64,000 bases of DNA, taken from contig NZ_SNWA01000002.1 in the NCBI RefSeq assembly GCF_004361815.1, forward strand, positions 806,001 through 870,000, written 5' to 3'. Both the position numbers and the translations under genes were made by a program. Under the pieces are notes generated by a model, which was given only the letters and a program-made list of their open reading frames with translations, made no database searches and was not told the origin of the DNA. Below, one piece after another: positions 27,940 to 36,274 of this stretch (position 1 is its first letter; each line of letters begins with the position of its first letter). Origin of the DNA: Paraburkholderia sp. BL10I2N1 (GTDB taxonomy: Bacteria > Pseudomonadota > Gammaproteobacteria > Burkholderiales > Burkholderiaceae).

Positions 27940-29067
27940 TCAGAACAGGTGACGAATGCCAACCTGCACACCGGTTTCGCTCTGACCTTTGTCCGGTGTA
28001 AGGAACGAACCTGTCGTAATGCTGGCGCCCGCCATCTTGAACTGGGCAGTGTTGCGATTATTCAGCCGCGACACAACGCCATACAATCGCGTGGCCTTCG
28101 AAAGGTCGTAGTTCACAATCGCGCTCATCTGGCTTGCATCATTGCCCAGCGACGAGCTGTCCTTGATGAACGCATATCCGGCACCAGCGCTCAGGAAAGG
28201 AGTGAACCGGTAGTCGGCTGACAGCGACCAGGTGCTGTGCCAGTTGCCGGCTACGTTGCCGACCGGACCGACCGTCGGATCATATTTTCCCGCTGGATTA
28301 GACAACGCGTTGCCCGTCGTCGCGGAGATCACGTCGTTCGCCCTGAAAAAGCCGAGATAGATCTTTCCCAGGCCATAGTCAACGTTTCCGCCTGCCATGA
28401 TCTCCTGAACACGGACAGAGGCTGTCGCATTCGCTGCGTTCAGGTAGGCCAGCGCGAGATAAACCGGACCCTGAGTGGTCTGCAGCCCGGCCTGGTAGAC
28501 AGCATTACCCGCAAGCGTGCCGGGTTGCCCGCCGACCGAATAGTGCAGCTCGAGCTGGGTGTTCGCCAGTTTCGGAGAGATGTAGCTGATGTCGTTATCG
28601 ACGCGGGCCTGCCAGTTGGCGAAATTGTTATAGCCCGATCCGTACGTCGCGGCACCGAAGGCGTCCATGTTGCCGCTATATACAAACATCGGCGAGTTCT
28701 GACGCCCAAACCTGAGTTCGCCCCAAGGCGCTCCCACGCCGACCCACGCCTGCCGGTCGAAAAAGCGGTAGGAATTCTGCTGCTTGCCTGTGCCCGGATC
28801 GAACCCGCTCTCCAGGGCGAACATGGTCCGGTACCCTCCGCCCAGATCTTCCGTTCCCCGCAGGCCCCAACGGCTCGTGAGTTCCCCGTTATTCCCGAGC
28901 ACGGCCAGCGACGTATTCCTCCCTCCCACCTTCGCCGTCTGATAGCCTGCAAAAACGTCGAGTATCCCGTATAGCGTCAGCGACGACTGCGCGTGCGCCT
29001 GCCCCGCGCAGACTGCCCCGATCGCTGCCATGACGACCACTTTATATTTATGGTTCAGTTTTTTCAT
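27940..29067 (-). CDS. Gram-negative general porin (OmpC-like, Burkholderiales type)
   Basis: A 375-residue outer-membrane porin starting behind AGGAGAT. A signal peptide ends at GQAHAQS, and the first strand is SSLTLYGILDVFAGYQT, the hallmark of neisserial/burkholderial trimeric porins. Alternating hydrophobic strands run throughout, with the loop-3 region near GRQNSPMFVYSGNMDAFGAA. The protein ends in GVQVGIRHLF with terminal Phe, the outer-membrane assembly signal. It follows ligA on the same strand by about 190 bases and may serve entry of aromatic acids for the ligAB locus (inference from position). Confidence 0.93.
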   Translation of the reverse strand: MKKLNHKYKVVVMAAIGAVCAGQAHAQSSLTLYGILDVFAGYQTAKVGGRNTSLAVLGNNGELTSRWGLRGTEDLGGGYRTMFALESGFDPGTGKQQNSYRFFDRQAWVGVGAPWGELRFGRQNSPMFVYSGNMDAFGAATYGSGYNNFANWQARVDNDISYISPKLANTQLELHYSVGGQPGTLAGNAVYQAGLQTTQGPVYLALAYLNAANATASVRVQEIMAGGNVDYGLGKIYLGFFRANDVISATTGNALSNPAGKYDPTVGPVGNVAGNWHSTWSLSADYRFTPFLSAGAGYAFIKDSSSLGNDASQMSAIVNYDLSKATRLYGVVSRLNNRNTAQFKMAGASITTGSFLTPDKGQSETGVQVGIRHLF

Positions 29068-29260
29068 CTTATCTCCTGTCGTTGGACCAACCAGTTCAAA
29101 ACAAAATCGCCTGTATCAGCTCACTGCTTGCGCAGCCAGTTGCTTCTTCACAATCAGAGCGCAAGCCTTTGTCTATCCCGTTACCGCTGACACTGAAATT
29201 GCTACCCATGTCTGCTCCCCCGAAAAAATCTCATATAGCGGATCCGGGTACCGCATCACA

Positions 29261-29620
29261 TCAGACGGCGTCGGGCACCCTGCGCGTCTTGAGGAACGCT
29301 TCGAGGGTCTCGCCCCGCATGCTGGCGTACATGCCCAGATTCGTCGTCTTCACCACCCGCGCGAACTTCTCGAGTACGAAGAAGCACACGCCGTAGCGAA
29401 TCAGGCCAAGCCAGTCCGTGTTGTCGACGAGTGTCCGTTCCTCTGCAGTCAAGCCCGCGGTGTCGTACGCAGATGCCCGGTCCTCGAGCCAGCGCGAGCG
29501 CGCCTGCGGGTCACGCATCATCCAGAAGAAGCGGTTCAGGCGCATTGCCTTGATGCTCTGGCGAATATCGAACGGGTAGGTACCGGTCAACTCTTCGATG
29601 CCAACCAGTTGAGGGTTCAT
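29261..29620 (-). CDS. ligA: Protocatechuate 4,5-dioxygenase alpha subunit (LigA family)
   Basis: A 119-residue small subunit of a class III extradiol dioxygenase. It has the LigA core RLNRFFWMMRDPQARSRWLE and TDWLGLIRYGVCFFVLEKFA. Start ATG overlaps the ligB stop (ATGA), so the two are translationally coupled and made in equal amounts. Alone it is non-catalytic; it lines the active site of the beta subunit. With LigB it would open protocatechuate (or gallate) between carbons 4 and 5. The order beta then alpha is as in pmd-type operons seen in some Burkholderiales. Confidence 0.9.
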   Translation of the reverse strand: MNPQLVGIEELTGTYPFDIRQSIKAMRLNRFFWMMRDPQARSRWLEDRASAYDTAGLTAEERTLVDNTDWLGLIRYGVCFFVLEKFARVVKTTNLGMYASMRGETLEAFLKTRRVPDAV

Positions 29621-30462
29621 TGCGTCACCTCTTCTTCGTAAATCGTCACGGCCATCGCGGTACTCGTCGCGAGGTAGTAGTTGCGATGAAGTTCGCGAAC
29701 CTTCGGCCCCAGCGCGCCGCGCATCGCCAGCCACATGATGGTCTCGACGCTCTCCGCGCCACCGAGGCGCACATAGTCGACGTGTTTCATCGCCGCGAGC
29801 CGCGCCGGGTCATTGACGATCAGGTCGAGGAACTCCATGTCCCAGTCCTCGTTGTTGAAACCGCTGCGCTCCCCGTGGACCTGATGTGAGAGACCGCCCG
29901 TCCCCACCACCACGACGTCGAGATCCTGCTCGAAAGACTCGATCGCACGGCGCAGCGCCTGGCCCAGGCGATAGCAGCGGTTCGCGGTCGGCAGCGGATA
30001 TTGCAGGACGTTGACTTCCAGCGGCACGAGCGACACAGGCCAGCCGCCGTCATGCGGCAACATCAGCGATAGCGGCGAGTTGCAACCGTGGTCGAGCGCC
30101 CGGTCCTGGAAGATCGTCAGATCGAACTCATCCGCAACGAGTTGCTCTGCAATGTGGATCGCCAGATCGGGATGTCCGGCGATGTCCGGAAGCGGACGCT
30201 TTCCACCGCCCTCGTCCGCAAACTCATGATTCGCGGAAACGCCGAGCGCGAACGTCGGATAGCAGTCGAAGAAGAAGCTGTTCGCGTGATCGTTGTAGAA
30301 CATCACCATCACGTCGGGCTTGCGTTGTGCAAGCCATTGCGCGACCGGTTCGTATCCCTTGAAGAGGGGTGCCCATGCGGGATCGTTCTGCTTGCCCTTG
30401 TCATATGCGAGGCCAATCGTCGGTACGTGCGACGTGCCGATGCCGCCTACAATCCTTGCCAT
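29617..30462 (-). CDS. ligB: Protocatechuate 4,5-dioxygenase beta subunit (LigB family)
   Basis: A 281-residue catalytic subunit with non-haem Fe(II). Metal ligands of the family are present: His in GIGTSHVPTIG near residue 12, His in FYNDHANSFFFD near 60 and Glu in FNNEDWDMEF near 240; a conserved catalytic His lies in GGLSHQVHGERSG. Start at 30462 follows GGAAG. It produces 4-carboxy-2-hydroxymuconate semialdehyde from protocatechuate, or oxalomesaconate if gallate is used. Its neighbours galB, a galC remnant and a broken dehydrogenase belong to the same pathway. Confidence 0.92.
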   Translation of the reverse strand: MARIVGGIGTSHVPTIGLAYDKGKQNDPAWAPLFKGYEPVAQWLAQRKPDVMVMFYNDHANSFFFDCYPTFALGVSANHEFADEGGGKRPLPDIAGHPDLAIHIAEQLVADEFDLTIFQDRALDHGCNSPLSLMLPHDGGWPVSLVPLEVNVLQYPLPTANRCYRLGQALRRAIESFEQDLDVVVVGTGGLSHQVHGERSGFNNEDWDMEFLDLIVNDPARLAAMKHVDYVRLGGAESVETIMWLAMRGALGPKVRELHRNYYLATSTAMAVTIYEEEVTQ

Positions 30463-30857
30463 ATCGATATCTTCCGTTGCTTCCGCCCTCATCGCGCAGG
30501 CGGGTAAATCGAATAGGCCGTGTCCATCCCCGGGATGCGAACTGCGACCTCTTGGGATACAAAGATATAAAAAACGCACAGTCTTTCGAAAGTGCGGGTT
30601 AACCACATACACTGGGTAAAAACCGCTTATTTACCGGGGTTTTACGTCTCACCGCCGGCGCGGATGGCGTTGAAAGCCGCGCCGAATCAGGGGCGAATTG
30701 GTATCCTGAATGCCTGGCGGGACCGGATCGGCCGACCTGGTGGAAGAATCAGCCATAACTGAATCAGATACCGAAAGAACGAACTCGCAATACGGCAGGC
30801 GCGCATGGTGCGGCAGGTAGCATCTCGCTATACTTTCGCCAAACGGAACAGATAGAC
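30463..30857. promoter_or_regulatory. Divergent regulatory region, ligB / gntR
   Basis: 395 bases between divergent starts, A+T-rich near 30540-30640. GGTATC occurs near 30697 and its reverse complement GATACC near 30767, and a related GGGATAC near 30556 faces ligB; these could be operator half-sites for the FadR-type regulator encoded at 30858. No gene is recognised in this gap. The operator suggestion is weak. Confidence 0.35.
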
Positions 30858-31559
30858 ATGAACGGCACAACCCAGCAGGCGATTGTTCAGACGCTGCGCG
30901 AACGAATCCTTTCCGGCGAACTGGAACCGGGACAGCGCCTCGTCGAAGCGCAAATCGCGCAGTGGCTTGGCGTGTCACGCACGCCGCTGCGTTATGCGCT
31001 GAGCGTGCTCTCGTCCGAAGGACTGCTGGAACGCTCGGGCGCGCGAGGCTACGTCGTGCGGCGCTTCAGCGTCAACGACGTGCTCAACGCAATCGACGTG
31101 CGCGGCGTGCTCGAAGGGCTGGCCGCCCGTTCCGTTGCCGAGCGTCGGGTCGACGCTGCGCTCGCCCGATCGCTCGAAGACTGCCTCAAGGAGGGAGACG
31201 AGATCCTCAGCGCCGGCTTTCTGAAGGAAGGCGATGAAATGCGATACGCGTCGATGAATGGACGCTTTCATGCACTGATCGTGGACGCCGCACAGAATGT
31301 GGCCGTTAGCGCCGCACTCCATCTGAATGACAAGATTCCGTTCGTCTCTCCACTCACGGTCGTGTTCGATGAAACGGCCAGAGAGCGCCAGTTCATGATG
31401 CTGATGTACGCGCACCGTCAACATCACGCAATCGTGGGCGCGCTGCTGAACGGCGAAGGAGCGCGCGTGGAAGCATTGATGAAAGAGCACACCCATATTT
31501 CGAAGGAAAGTCTCAACCTGTCCTCTCCCAGGCTCCATCTGATTTCCGGCGCAGCATAG
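30858..31559 (+). CDS. GntR-family regulator, FadR/FCD subfamily
   Basis: A 233-residue regulator. N-terminal winged helix (QAIVQTLRERILSGELEPGQ, then VEAQIAQWLGVSRTPLRYAL) and a C-terminal all-helical FCD domain with VRGVLEGLAARSVAER, MNGRFHALIVDAA and the late His-rich YAHRQHHAIVGALLNGEGAR, which normally binds a metal and an organic acid. Divergent from ligB and followed 55 bases later by a LysR-type gene. Both regulators probably control the aromatic ring-cleavage genes around them. Confidence 0.9.
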   Translation: MNGTTQQAIVQTLRERILSGELEPGQRLVEAQIAQWLGVSRTPLRYALSVLSSEGLLERSGARGYVVRRFSVNDVLNAIDVRGVLEGLAARSVAERRVDAALARSLEDCLKEGDEILSAGFLKEGDEMRYASMNGRFHALIVDAAQNVAVSAALHLNDKIPFVSPLTVVFDETARERQFMMLMYAHRQHHAIVGALLNGEGARVEALMKEHTHISKESLNLSSPRLHLISGAA

Positions 31560-31614
31560 CGCGGGCCTCATCACCTTTCCCGATCATCGAACTCCACTCA
31601 CCGGCACGTCATCC

Positions 31615-32865
31615 GTGAGCAACAGCGAACTTCTCAACCTCGCCCATCTGCGTGCGTTCAAACTTGTTGCCGATACCGGCAGCGCGACCCGTGCCGCCCT
31701 GGCGCTCTTTCGGGCCCAGTCCGCCGTCACGCGCTCGGTGCAGGAACTGGAGTCGGCGCTCGGCGAGCAGCTTTTCGAGCGCAAGCCGTCGGGGATGTTG
31801 CCGACACCGGTCGGCCGCGCGGTGCTGGAGCGCTGCGAGCGGATCTTCGCCGAGCTCGAGGAGCTTGCGCAGTGGTGCGCGGTGCGGCAGGTGCGGCGAC
31901 GCGCCCCTGCGGAAGGCACGCTGCCGGCCTATCTGCTGAACGCACGCCGGCTTCAGTTGTTCGTCGCGCTCGCGCGCCACCGGCACATGCCAACGGCTGC
32001 CGCCACGTTCGGCATCACCCAGCCTGCGGTGAGCAGCGCGATTCGCGTACTCGAAAGCGGCGCGGGCCTGCGCCTGTTCCATCGCAGTGCGCGCGGCATC
32101 CTGCTGACCACCGAAGGCGAAACATTCCTGCTGCATGTGCGCCGCGCCTTGAACGAATTGCGACATGTGCCTGACGACATCGCCGCGCTGCACGGCAAAA
32201 TCCAGGGTTCGGTAACGGTCGGCGCGCTTCCGCTTGGCCGGACGCTGATTCTTCCCAACGCAATCGCCCGGATGACAGCACGGCACCCCGGCGTGCGGGT
32301 CGTCACCGACGAAAGCGCCTACGAAACGCTCGTCGCCGGGCTGCGTGCGGGCGACATCGACTTTATTCTGGGCGCGCTGCGCGGCAACGATGCGGCAAGC
32401 AGTCTCCAAAACGAGCGGCTGATGGCGGAAGAGATGGTCGTGCTGGCGCGCCGCGATCACCCTCTGGCAAACGCACGGGGGTTGACCATCGCAGACCTGC
32501 GCAACGCGCAATGGATTCTGCCGCGCAGCCACGCACCCGCACGCGGCCTCTTCGAATCACAGTTCCGTCGCCTGAAGCTGAAGCCGCCGATGCCTACCGT
32601 CGAAACGGCGGACCTGGCGGTCATTCGCGGCGTGCTGCTGGGGACGGACATGGTAGCGGCGCTGTCCGCGCGGCAGTTGTTCTACGAGTGCGAGTCCGGC
32701 CAGCTCGCTGTCCTCGACGTCGCACTGCATAACACACAGCGCAACATCGGGCTTACGGTCCGCGCGGAAGGGACACCGTCTCCCGCCGCACGCGCGCTGA
32801 TCGATGCGATCCGGCTGGCGATAACCGACGTGGCGCGCGCCGTGAAAAAAACCGGTCGCAGGTGA
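31615..32865 (+). CDS. LysR-type regulator with two N-terminal winged-helix domains
   Basis: A 416-residue protein, about 110 longer than a usual LysR. Two HTH units in tandem are visible: residues about 7-65 (LRAFKLVADTGSATRAALAL, then FRAQSAVTRSVQELESALGE) and about 115-175 (LQLFVALARHRHMPTAAATF, then ITQPAVSSAIRVLESGAGLR). A normal effector-binding domain follows (KIQGSVTVGALPLGRTLILP). Start is GTG at 31615. It lies between ligAB and the galB-galC-dehydrogenase genes and is the probable activator of the locus. Similar double-HTH regulators appear to accompany 4,5-cleavage clusters in Burkholderiales (recollection, not checked). Confidence 0.9.
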   Translation: MSNSELLNLAHLRAFKLVADTGSATRAALALFRAQSAVTRSVQELESALGEQLFERKPSGMLPTPVGRAVLERCERIFAELEELAQWCAVRQVRRRAPAEGTLPAYLLNARRLQLFVALARHRHMPTAAATFGITQPAVSSAIRVLESGAGLRLFHRSARGILLTTEGETFLLHVRRALNELRHVPDDIAALHGKIQGSVTVGALPLGRTLILPNAIARMTARHPGVRVVTDESAYETLVAGLRAGDIDFILGALRGNDAASSLQNERLMAEEMVVLARRDHPLANARGLTIADLRNAQWILPRSHAPARGLFESQFRRLKLKPPMPTVETADLAVIRGVLLGTDMVAALSARQLFYECESGQLAVLDVALHNTQRNIGLTVRAEGTPSPAARALIDAIRLAITDVARAVKKTGRR

Positions 32866-32892
32866 CCGCCACTCCGCGAGGCAGTCTGGCTA

Positions 32893-33374
32893 TCAGAGTG
32901 CCTCTCCGGCGAGGCCATCGAAGAACCTTTTCCAGTCGAAGGGAACGGGCAATGCGGTGTATTCGATGCCCTGTTCCTGCATGGCATCGAATACACCGTC
33001 CTGCAAGCGGGCACAAGCTTCGCTCATCCATGGCTCGATACCCGCTTCGCGCAGCGTCCCCGACACCTCGCGCATTTCGGCGGCACGGCGGCGGCCATGC
33101 TCCGCCACCCGGCTAACGAGGTAGCCGGCAAGGTCCGGGTCGCGCTGCATTTTGGCGAAGGTCTCCGCAAGCGACGCGAGCACGATCGAATCGGCATCGT
33201 AGCAGCGCGCCGCACGCAGGCATTCCACAGTCAGCGCCTCGATACCCTTGATCATCACGCTACGGCACATCTTTGCCGCTGAGGCAACGCCGATCTGGCG
33301 TCATGGGCCGCAAGCCCCGCGCCGAGGATGCCACCGGCTTCACCGAAGCCGACAAACGCGATCCGGGTCTTCAT
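32893..33374 (-). pseudogene. Internally deleted NAD(P)-dependent dehydrogenase with DUF1932 C-terminal domain
   Basis: The ATG at 33374 begins a Rossmann fold (MKTRIAFVGFGEAGGILGAG), but after LAAHDA the frame breaks and stops at 33255. In another frame the C-terminal part resumes near 33300 with QIGVASAAKMCRSVMIKGIE and runs to 32893 as a complete DUF1932-type helical domain (LTVECLRAARCYDADSIVLA). About 130 residues of the middle are missing compared with the usual 280-300-residue 6-phosphogluconate-dehydrogenase-like protein. The two parts together are too short and out of frame, so no functional enzyme can be made. It lies downstream of galB in the aromatic operon. Confidence 0.85.
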
Positions 33375-33385
33375 ACCGGTCCCCG

Positions 33386-33478
33386 TCATGTGGATGCGGC
33401 AACGCCTGCCTGCTGGAGCGCCGCCACGTCAAGCGCATCGGCGCGGCGCTCACCTGTCACCGCCACTGCGCGCTTCAA
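33386..33478 (-). pseudogene. N-terminal stub of 4-carboxy-4-hydroxy-2-oxoadipate aldolase (galC/ligK type)
   Basis: Starting at a TTG that overlaps the galB stop (TTGA), 30 codons encode LKRAVAVTGERRADALDVAA then LQQAGVAAST and a stop. This matches the N-terminal segment of RraA-like CHA aldolases, which begin with ...RAD...L...GVATVHEA.... The break comes just before the conserved HEA motif, so the active site is lost. The stop is followed 12 bases later by the broken dehydrogenase, so more than 550 bases of aldolase gene appear deleted. Confidence 0.7.
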
Positions 33479-34203
33479 GACAGGTCTCCTGTCACGGCCG
33501 GCGTGATGCGCATATAGCCTTCAGCGTATTTGATATCGCGAGCCGCGGTAATGCCGATATTGCGCTTGGCCTGTACGCCGCGCTGCAAAGCCACACGCGT
33601 GTAGTACTCCCACAGGTGTTCCTGCCCTGCCATGCACTCGATTGCGCGCCGTTTGATGTCCCACACCTCGGTAATGTCGAGGAACGTGTTGGGCATCCAC
33701 TCGCATTGTTCGGTCTGGTGGGGTTCGAAAGCGTACAGCGGCGGTGCGCCGACCACCTTCTGCCCGGGGTTGTGACCTTCAGCCTGCGCGATGATGCGCG
33801 CTTCCTGCGCAACGTGCATCGCGAGCGGGTGATCAAAATTGTAGGGGTCCTTCGGCGAGTGGCTCAGCACGAACGCAGGCTGCATTTCCCGGTAAACGTC
33901 GACAAGCCGCATCAGTGCTTCATCCGGCACGCGCAGTGGATAGTCGCCGAGATCGAAGAATTCCACTTCGGCACCCAGAATGTCGGCGGCCCGCTCTGCT
34001 TCTTCGCGACGCGCCGCCTTGACTTTCTCCACAGTCATTTCGCCCTTGCGCCAGAGCTTTGCGGACTCGCCGCGCTCGCCGAAGGACAGGCACACCACCT
34101 TCGCCCGGTATCCATTCTTCTTGTGAAGCGCGATCGCACCACCCGCCCGCCATACGAAGTCGGCGCTGTGCGCGCTCACGACCAGCATTGAATTGTCCGC
34201 CAT
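33475..34203 (-). CDS. galB: 4-oxalomesaconate hydratase GalB (PIG-L/LmbE fold)
   Basis: A 242-residue protein of the PIG-L superfamily. The family metal motif AHPDD is replaced by the GalB-type AHSADFVWRAGGAIALH near residue 12, and the second metal segment is SHSPKDPYNFDHPLA near 115, with His ligands. GalB hydrates 4-oxalomesaconate to 4-carboxy-4-hydroxy-2-oxoadipate in gallate and protocatechuate 4,5-cleavage. Start at 34203 behind GGTGAG. It is followed by a stub of its next-step enzyme (aldolase), so the pathway as encoded here is interrupted after this step. Confidence 0.88.
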   Translation of the reverse strand: MADNSMLVVSAHSADFVWRAGGAIALHKKNGYRAKVVCLSFGERGESAKLWRKGEMTVEKVKAARREEAERAADILGAEVEFFDLGDYPLRVPDEALMRLVDVYREMQPAFVLSHSPKDPYNFDHPLAMHVAQEARIIAQAEGHNPGQKVVGAPPLYAFEPHQTEQCEWMPNTFLDITEVWDIKRRAIECMAGQEHLWEYYTRVALQRGVQAKRNIGITAARDIKYAEGYMRITPAVTGDLS

Positions 34204-34491
34204 TTTTGCTCACCGTTGTTCCATCGTTTCAGTGGCGATTGTAGGTCTCGTGCTGGCAGGGCAACCAACGAATCAGCCGTCCATTTCCATCTAATCTCTT
34301 TATCGGATCAGGTAACGGAAGTGCTGCTATAGGCTGCCGGATGGCCGCTAGCAGGTCGCGGCGCATAGGGCCAAAGCCGGTGTGAAAGCTTTCTCGCCGT
34401 CCCGTTGCCTGCTACGCCACCGTCACGCGGCACCCGTTTCTCTCCGCTGGGGCATAGAATTGCCACTACACAGACAACCCCGGATCAGGCA
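34204..34491. other. Upstream region of galB and methyltransferase remnant
   Basis: 288 bases between divergent genes. No ORF or clear operator is recognised. Confidence 0.4.
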
Positions 34492-34826
34492 ATGGACCAG
34501 CAACAATGGGATTTTATCGACGACTATTTTTGCGGCCAACTGGTGAGCCGGGATGGGGCGCTCGACGAAACGACGCCGACAAGAAAGGCTACCCGGATTA
34601 TCTCCAGTTGTCCCTGCAACTGTGTCGCCCAGGCGCCATTGTCGTCGCGGACAACGTGGTGCGAGGGGGCAGAATGGCTGATCCTGCCAGTACAGACCCG
34701 GACATCATTGGTCTGAGAAAGTATTTCGATCTTCTTGCCGCCCATCCGGAGCTCTCGTCGACCGCCATGCAGACCGTCGGTGCAAAGGGCTGGGACGGGT
34801 TCTCGATTTCACTCGTGAAGCCCTGA
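34492..34826 (+). pseudogene. Internally deleted class I SAM-dependent O-methyltransferase
   Basis: ATG at 34492 starts the N-terminal helix of a type 3 (catechol/caffeoyl-CoA-like) O-methyltransferase (MDQQQWDFIDDYFCGQLVSR, then DGALDE). Near 34575 the match jumps, in another frame, to the C-terminal half: NDADKKGYPDYLQLSLQLCR, then PGAIVVADNVVRGG and the terminal FSISLVKP. The SAM-binding core between them (over 100 residues) is missing. It is a remnant with internal deletion and frameshift, the same type of lesion seen in the dehydrogenase at 32893-33374. Confidence 0.83.
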
Positions 34827-34848
34827 ACGAGCAGGCGGACGCGCCCCC

Positions 34849-35676
34849 TTACGGCGATGGCGTCGCACCTGTTGCGGCGTGAACGGCAGGATAGAGAGTG
34901 GTCAGCGCACGCTCGAACGTGGCACGCGAAAACGCTCCGAGATGCACGGCGAGCAGCGTGCCGCGCGCATCGTAGAACAGCGTTGTGGGAAACGCGCGCG
35001 CGCCCACGGCTCGCGCCAGCGTAAGCGCCGGATCGAGCAGCAGGTTGCGCACATCGATCCGCTGCGATGAGAGATATCCGGTTGCCGTTTCGCGCGTTTC
35101 GCCCTGATTGACGAACACGACGTCGACGCCGCCGAAGTCGCGCTGCGCCTCGGCCAGCACGGGCATTTCCGCGCGGCACGGCCCGCACCAGCTCGCCCAA
35201 AGATTGATGACAAGCGGCTTGCCGTCGTCGCGGGCAAGCGGATGGACATGGCCACCGAGATCCGGCAGGTTCAGGCGCGGTACAGTTTTGTCCTGCGGCG
35301 ACGCGCCGGCCGCAAGCGTCGCAACACTCCAGCCCAGCACGCCGACCGCCGACGCAACAAGCACCGCGCGCCTCACATGACGGCGCCGCAACAGCATCCA
35401 GCCGAGCGCGAGCGCACCTGCGACCACGCCTGGCAGCAAATCGAAGCCCAGATCCCGAATGTCCAGCGCCGTCACCGGCGCGGCCCGATACGCAGGCAGA
35501 TAGTGGAGCACAAAAGACAGCCGGGAGACCACCAGACCGGCCAGCACGCTATTCAGGATCGCCGCGTCGGCGTCCGTGCGCGCAGCACCCCGCGCGGCAA
35601 GGCGCACCGCAGCGAGCGCCTTTCGTTCCTCAGGAATGGGAATCCGCGTCTTGCCTCGTATAAGATACGGCTCCAC
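34849..35676 (-). CDS. Membrane-anchored TlpA-like thiol:disulfide oxidoreductase
   Basis: The C-terminal 150 residues are a thioredoxin fold: PRLNLPDLGGHVHPLARDDG, FWASWCGPCRAEMP-type active site (here NLWASWCGPCRAEMP) and AFPTTLFYDARG with the cis-Pro. The N-terminal part has three hydrophobic segments resembling a prolipoprotein diacylglyceryl transferase-like membrane domain, a fusion common in Burkholderiaceae. The start is uncertain: no ATG lies near; GTG at 35676 and GTG at 35607 are options, both with poor ribosome sites, and the expected first membrane helix seems missing, so the 5' end may be damaged. Probably reduces periplasmic disulfides, e.g. for cytochrome c maturation. Confidence 0.72.
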   Translation of the reverse strand: MEPYLIRGKTRIPIPEERKALAAVRLAARGAARTDADAAILNSVLAGLVVSRLSFVLHYLPAYRAAPVTALDIRDLGFDLLPGVVAGALALGWMLLRRRHVRRAVLVASAVGVLGWSVATLAAGASPQDKTVPRLNLPDLGGHVHPLARDDGKPLVINLWASWCGPCRAEMPVLAEAQRDFGGVDVVFVNQGETRETATGYLSSQRIDVRNLLLDPALTLARAVGARAFPTTLFYDARGTLLAVHLGAFSRATFERALTTLYPAVHAATGATPSP

Positions 35677-35706
35677 GCGATTTTCGGAACAAACGGAGTG
35701 TTTGCA

Positions 35707-36036
35707 GTGATTCAACCGAGCAACGTATTCACGGACAACCTCGCCCAACTGCCTGCCATCGAAGGTATCGAGCGTATCGATCTGGTCGACGGCAAGGGTG
35801 CCGTGGTGGCAAGCATCGAGAACAAGCCGGGCAAGCAGGGCTCGCTGGCGGTGTACCACTATCTCCTGAAAGCATTCGGCACGCTGGACGCCAGGGCGGC
35901 CGGGCACGGCCTCGCGGTGTTTGCCGAGCACACGGCGGACGCGCGCAACCGCCCGGGTGCGCATCCGAACGTCGACCGCCTGCTGGAGATCGAGGCCGGT
36001 GCGGAAGCGTTGCGCATTGAGGTCGTCGCAGTCTGA
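35707..36036 (+). CDS. DUF2322-family protein (109 aa)
   Basis: Starts at GTG 35707 behind GGAG. It encodes MIQPSNVFTDNLAQLPAIEG, then IERIDLVDGKGAVVASIENK and a C-terminal HPNVDRLLEIEAGAEALRIE, matching the whole length of the uncharacterised DUF2322 family. No signal peptide, probably cytoplasmic. Divergent from the TlpA-like gene with about 30 bases between candidate starts. Function unknown. Confidence 0.75.
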   Translation: MIQPSNVFTDNLAQLPAIEGIERIDLVDGKGAVVASIENKPGKQGSLAVYHYLLKAFGTLDARAAGHGLAVFAEHTADARNRPGAHPNVDRLLEIEAGAEALRIEVVAV

Positions 36037-36274
36037 GTGCGCGCCCAAACGACGACGCGACGCGGATCGCATCGGGCCACCTCTCACCGCGACCGGGTAG
36101 TGAATAGCTGATCTAATCGAAATCCGGGGTTTGATGCCGGAATTTCTCGGCACTTCAACTTTTCTTGAACTCGCGCAGGTTGCGGAAAGCGGCGTCACTG
36201 CGCCGTGCACGCGCAGGGCGCTTTCTCCGAACGCGGGACAATAACACTTTGTCTTCACTGTTGCGGAGCGCCGC

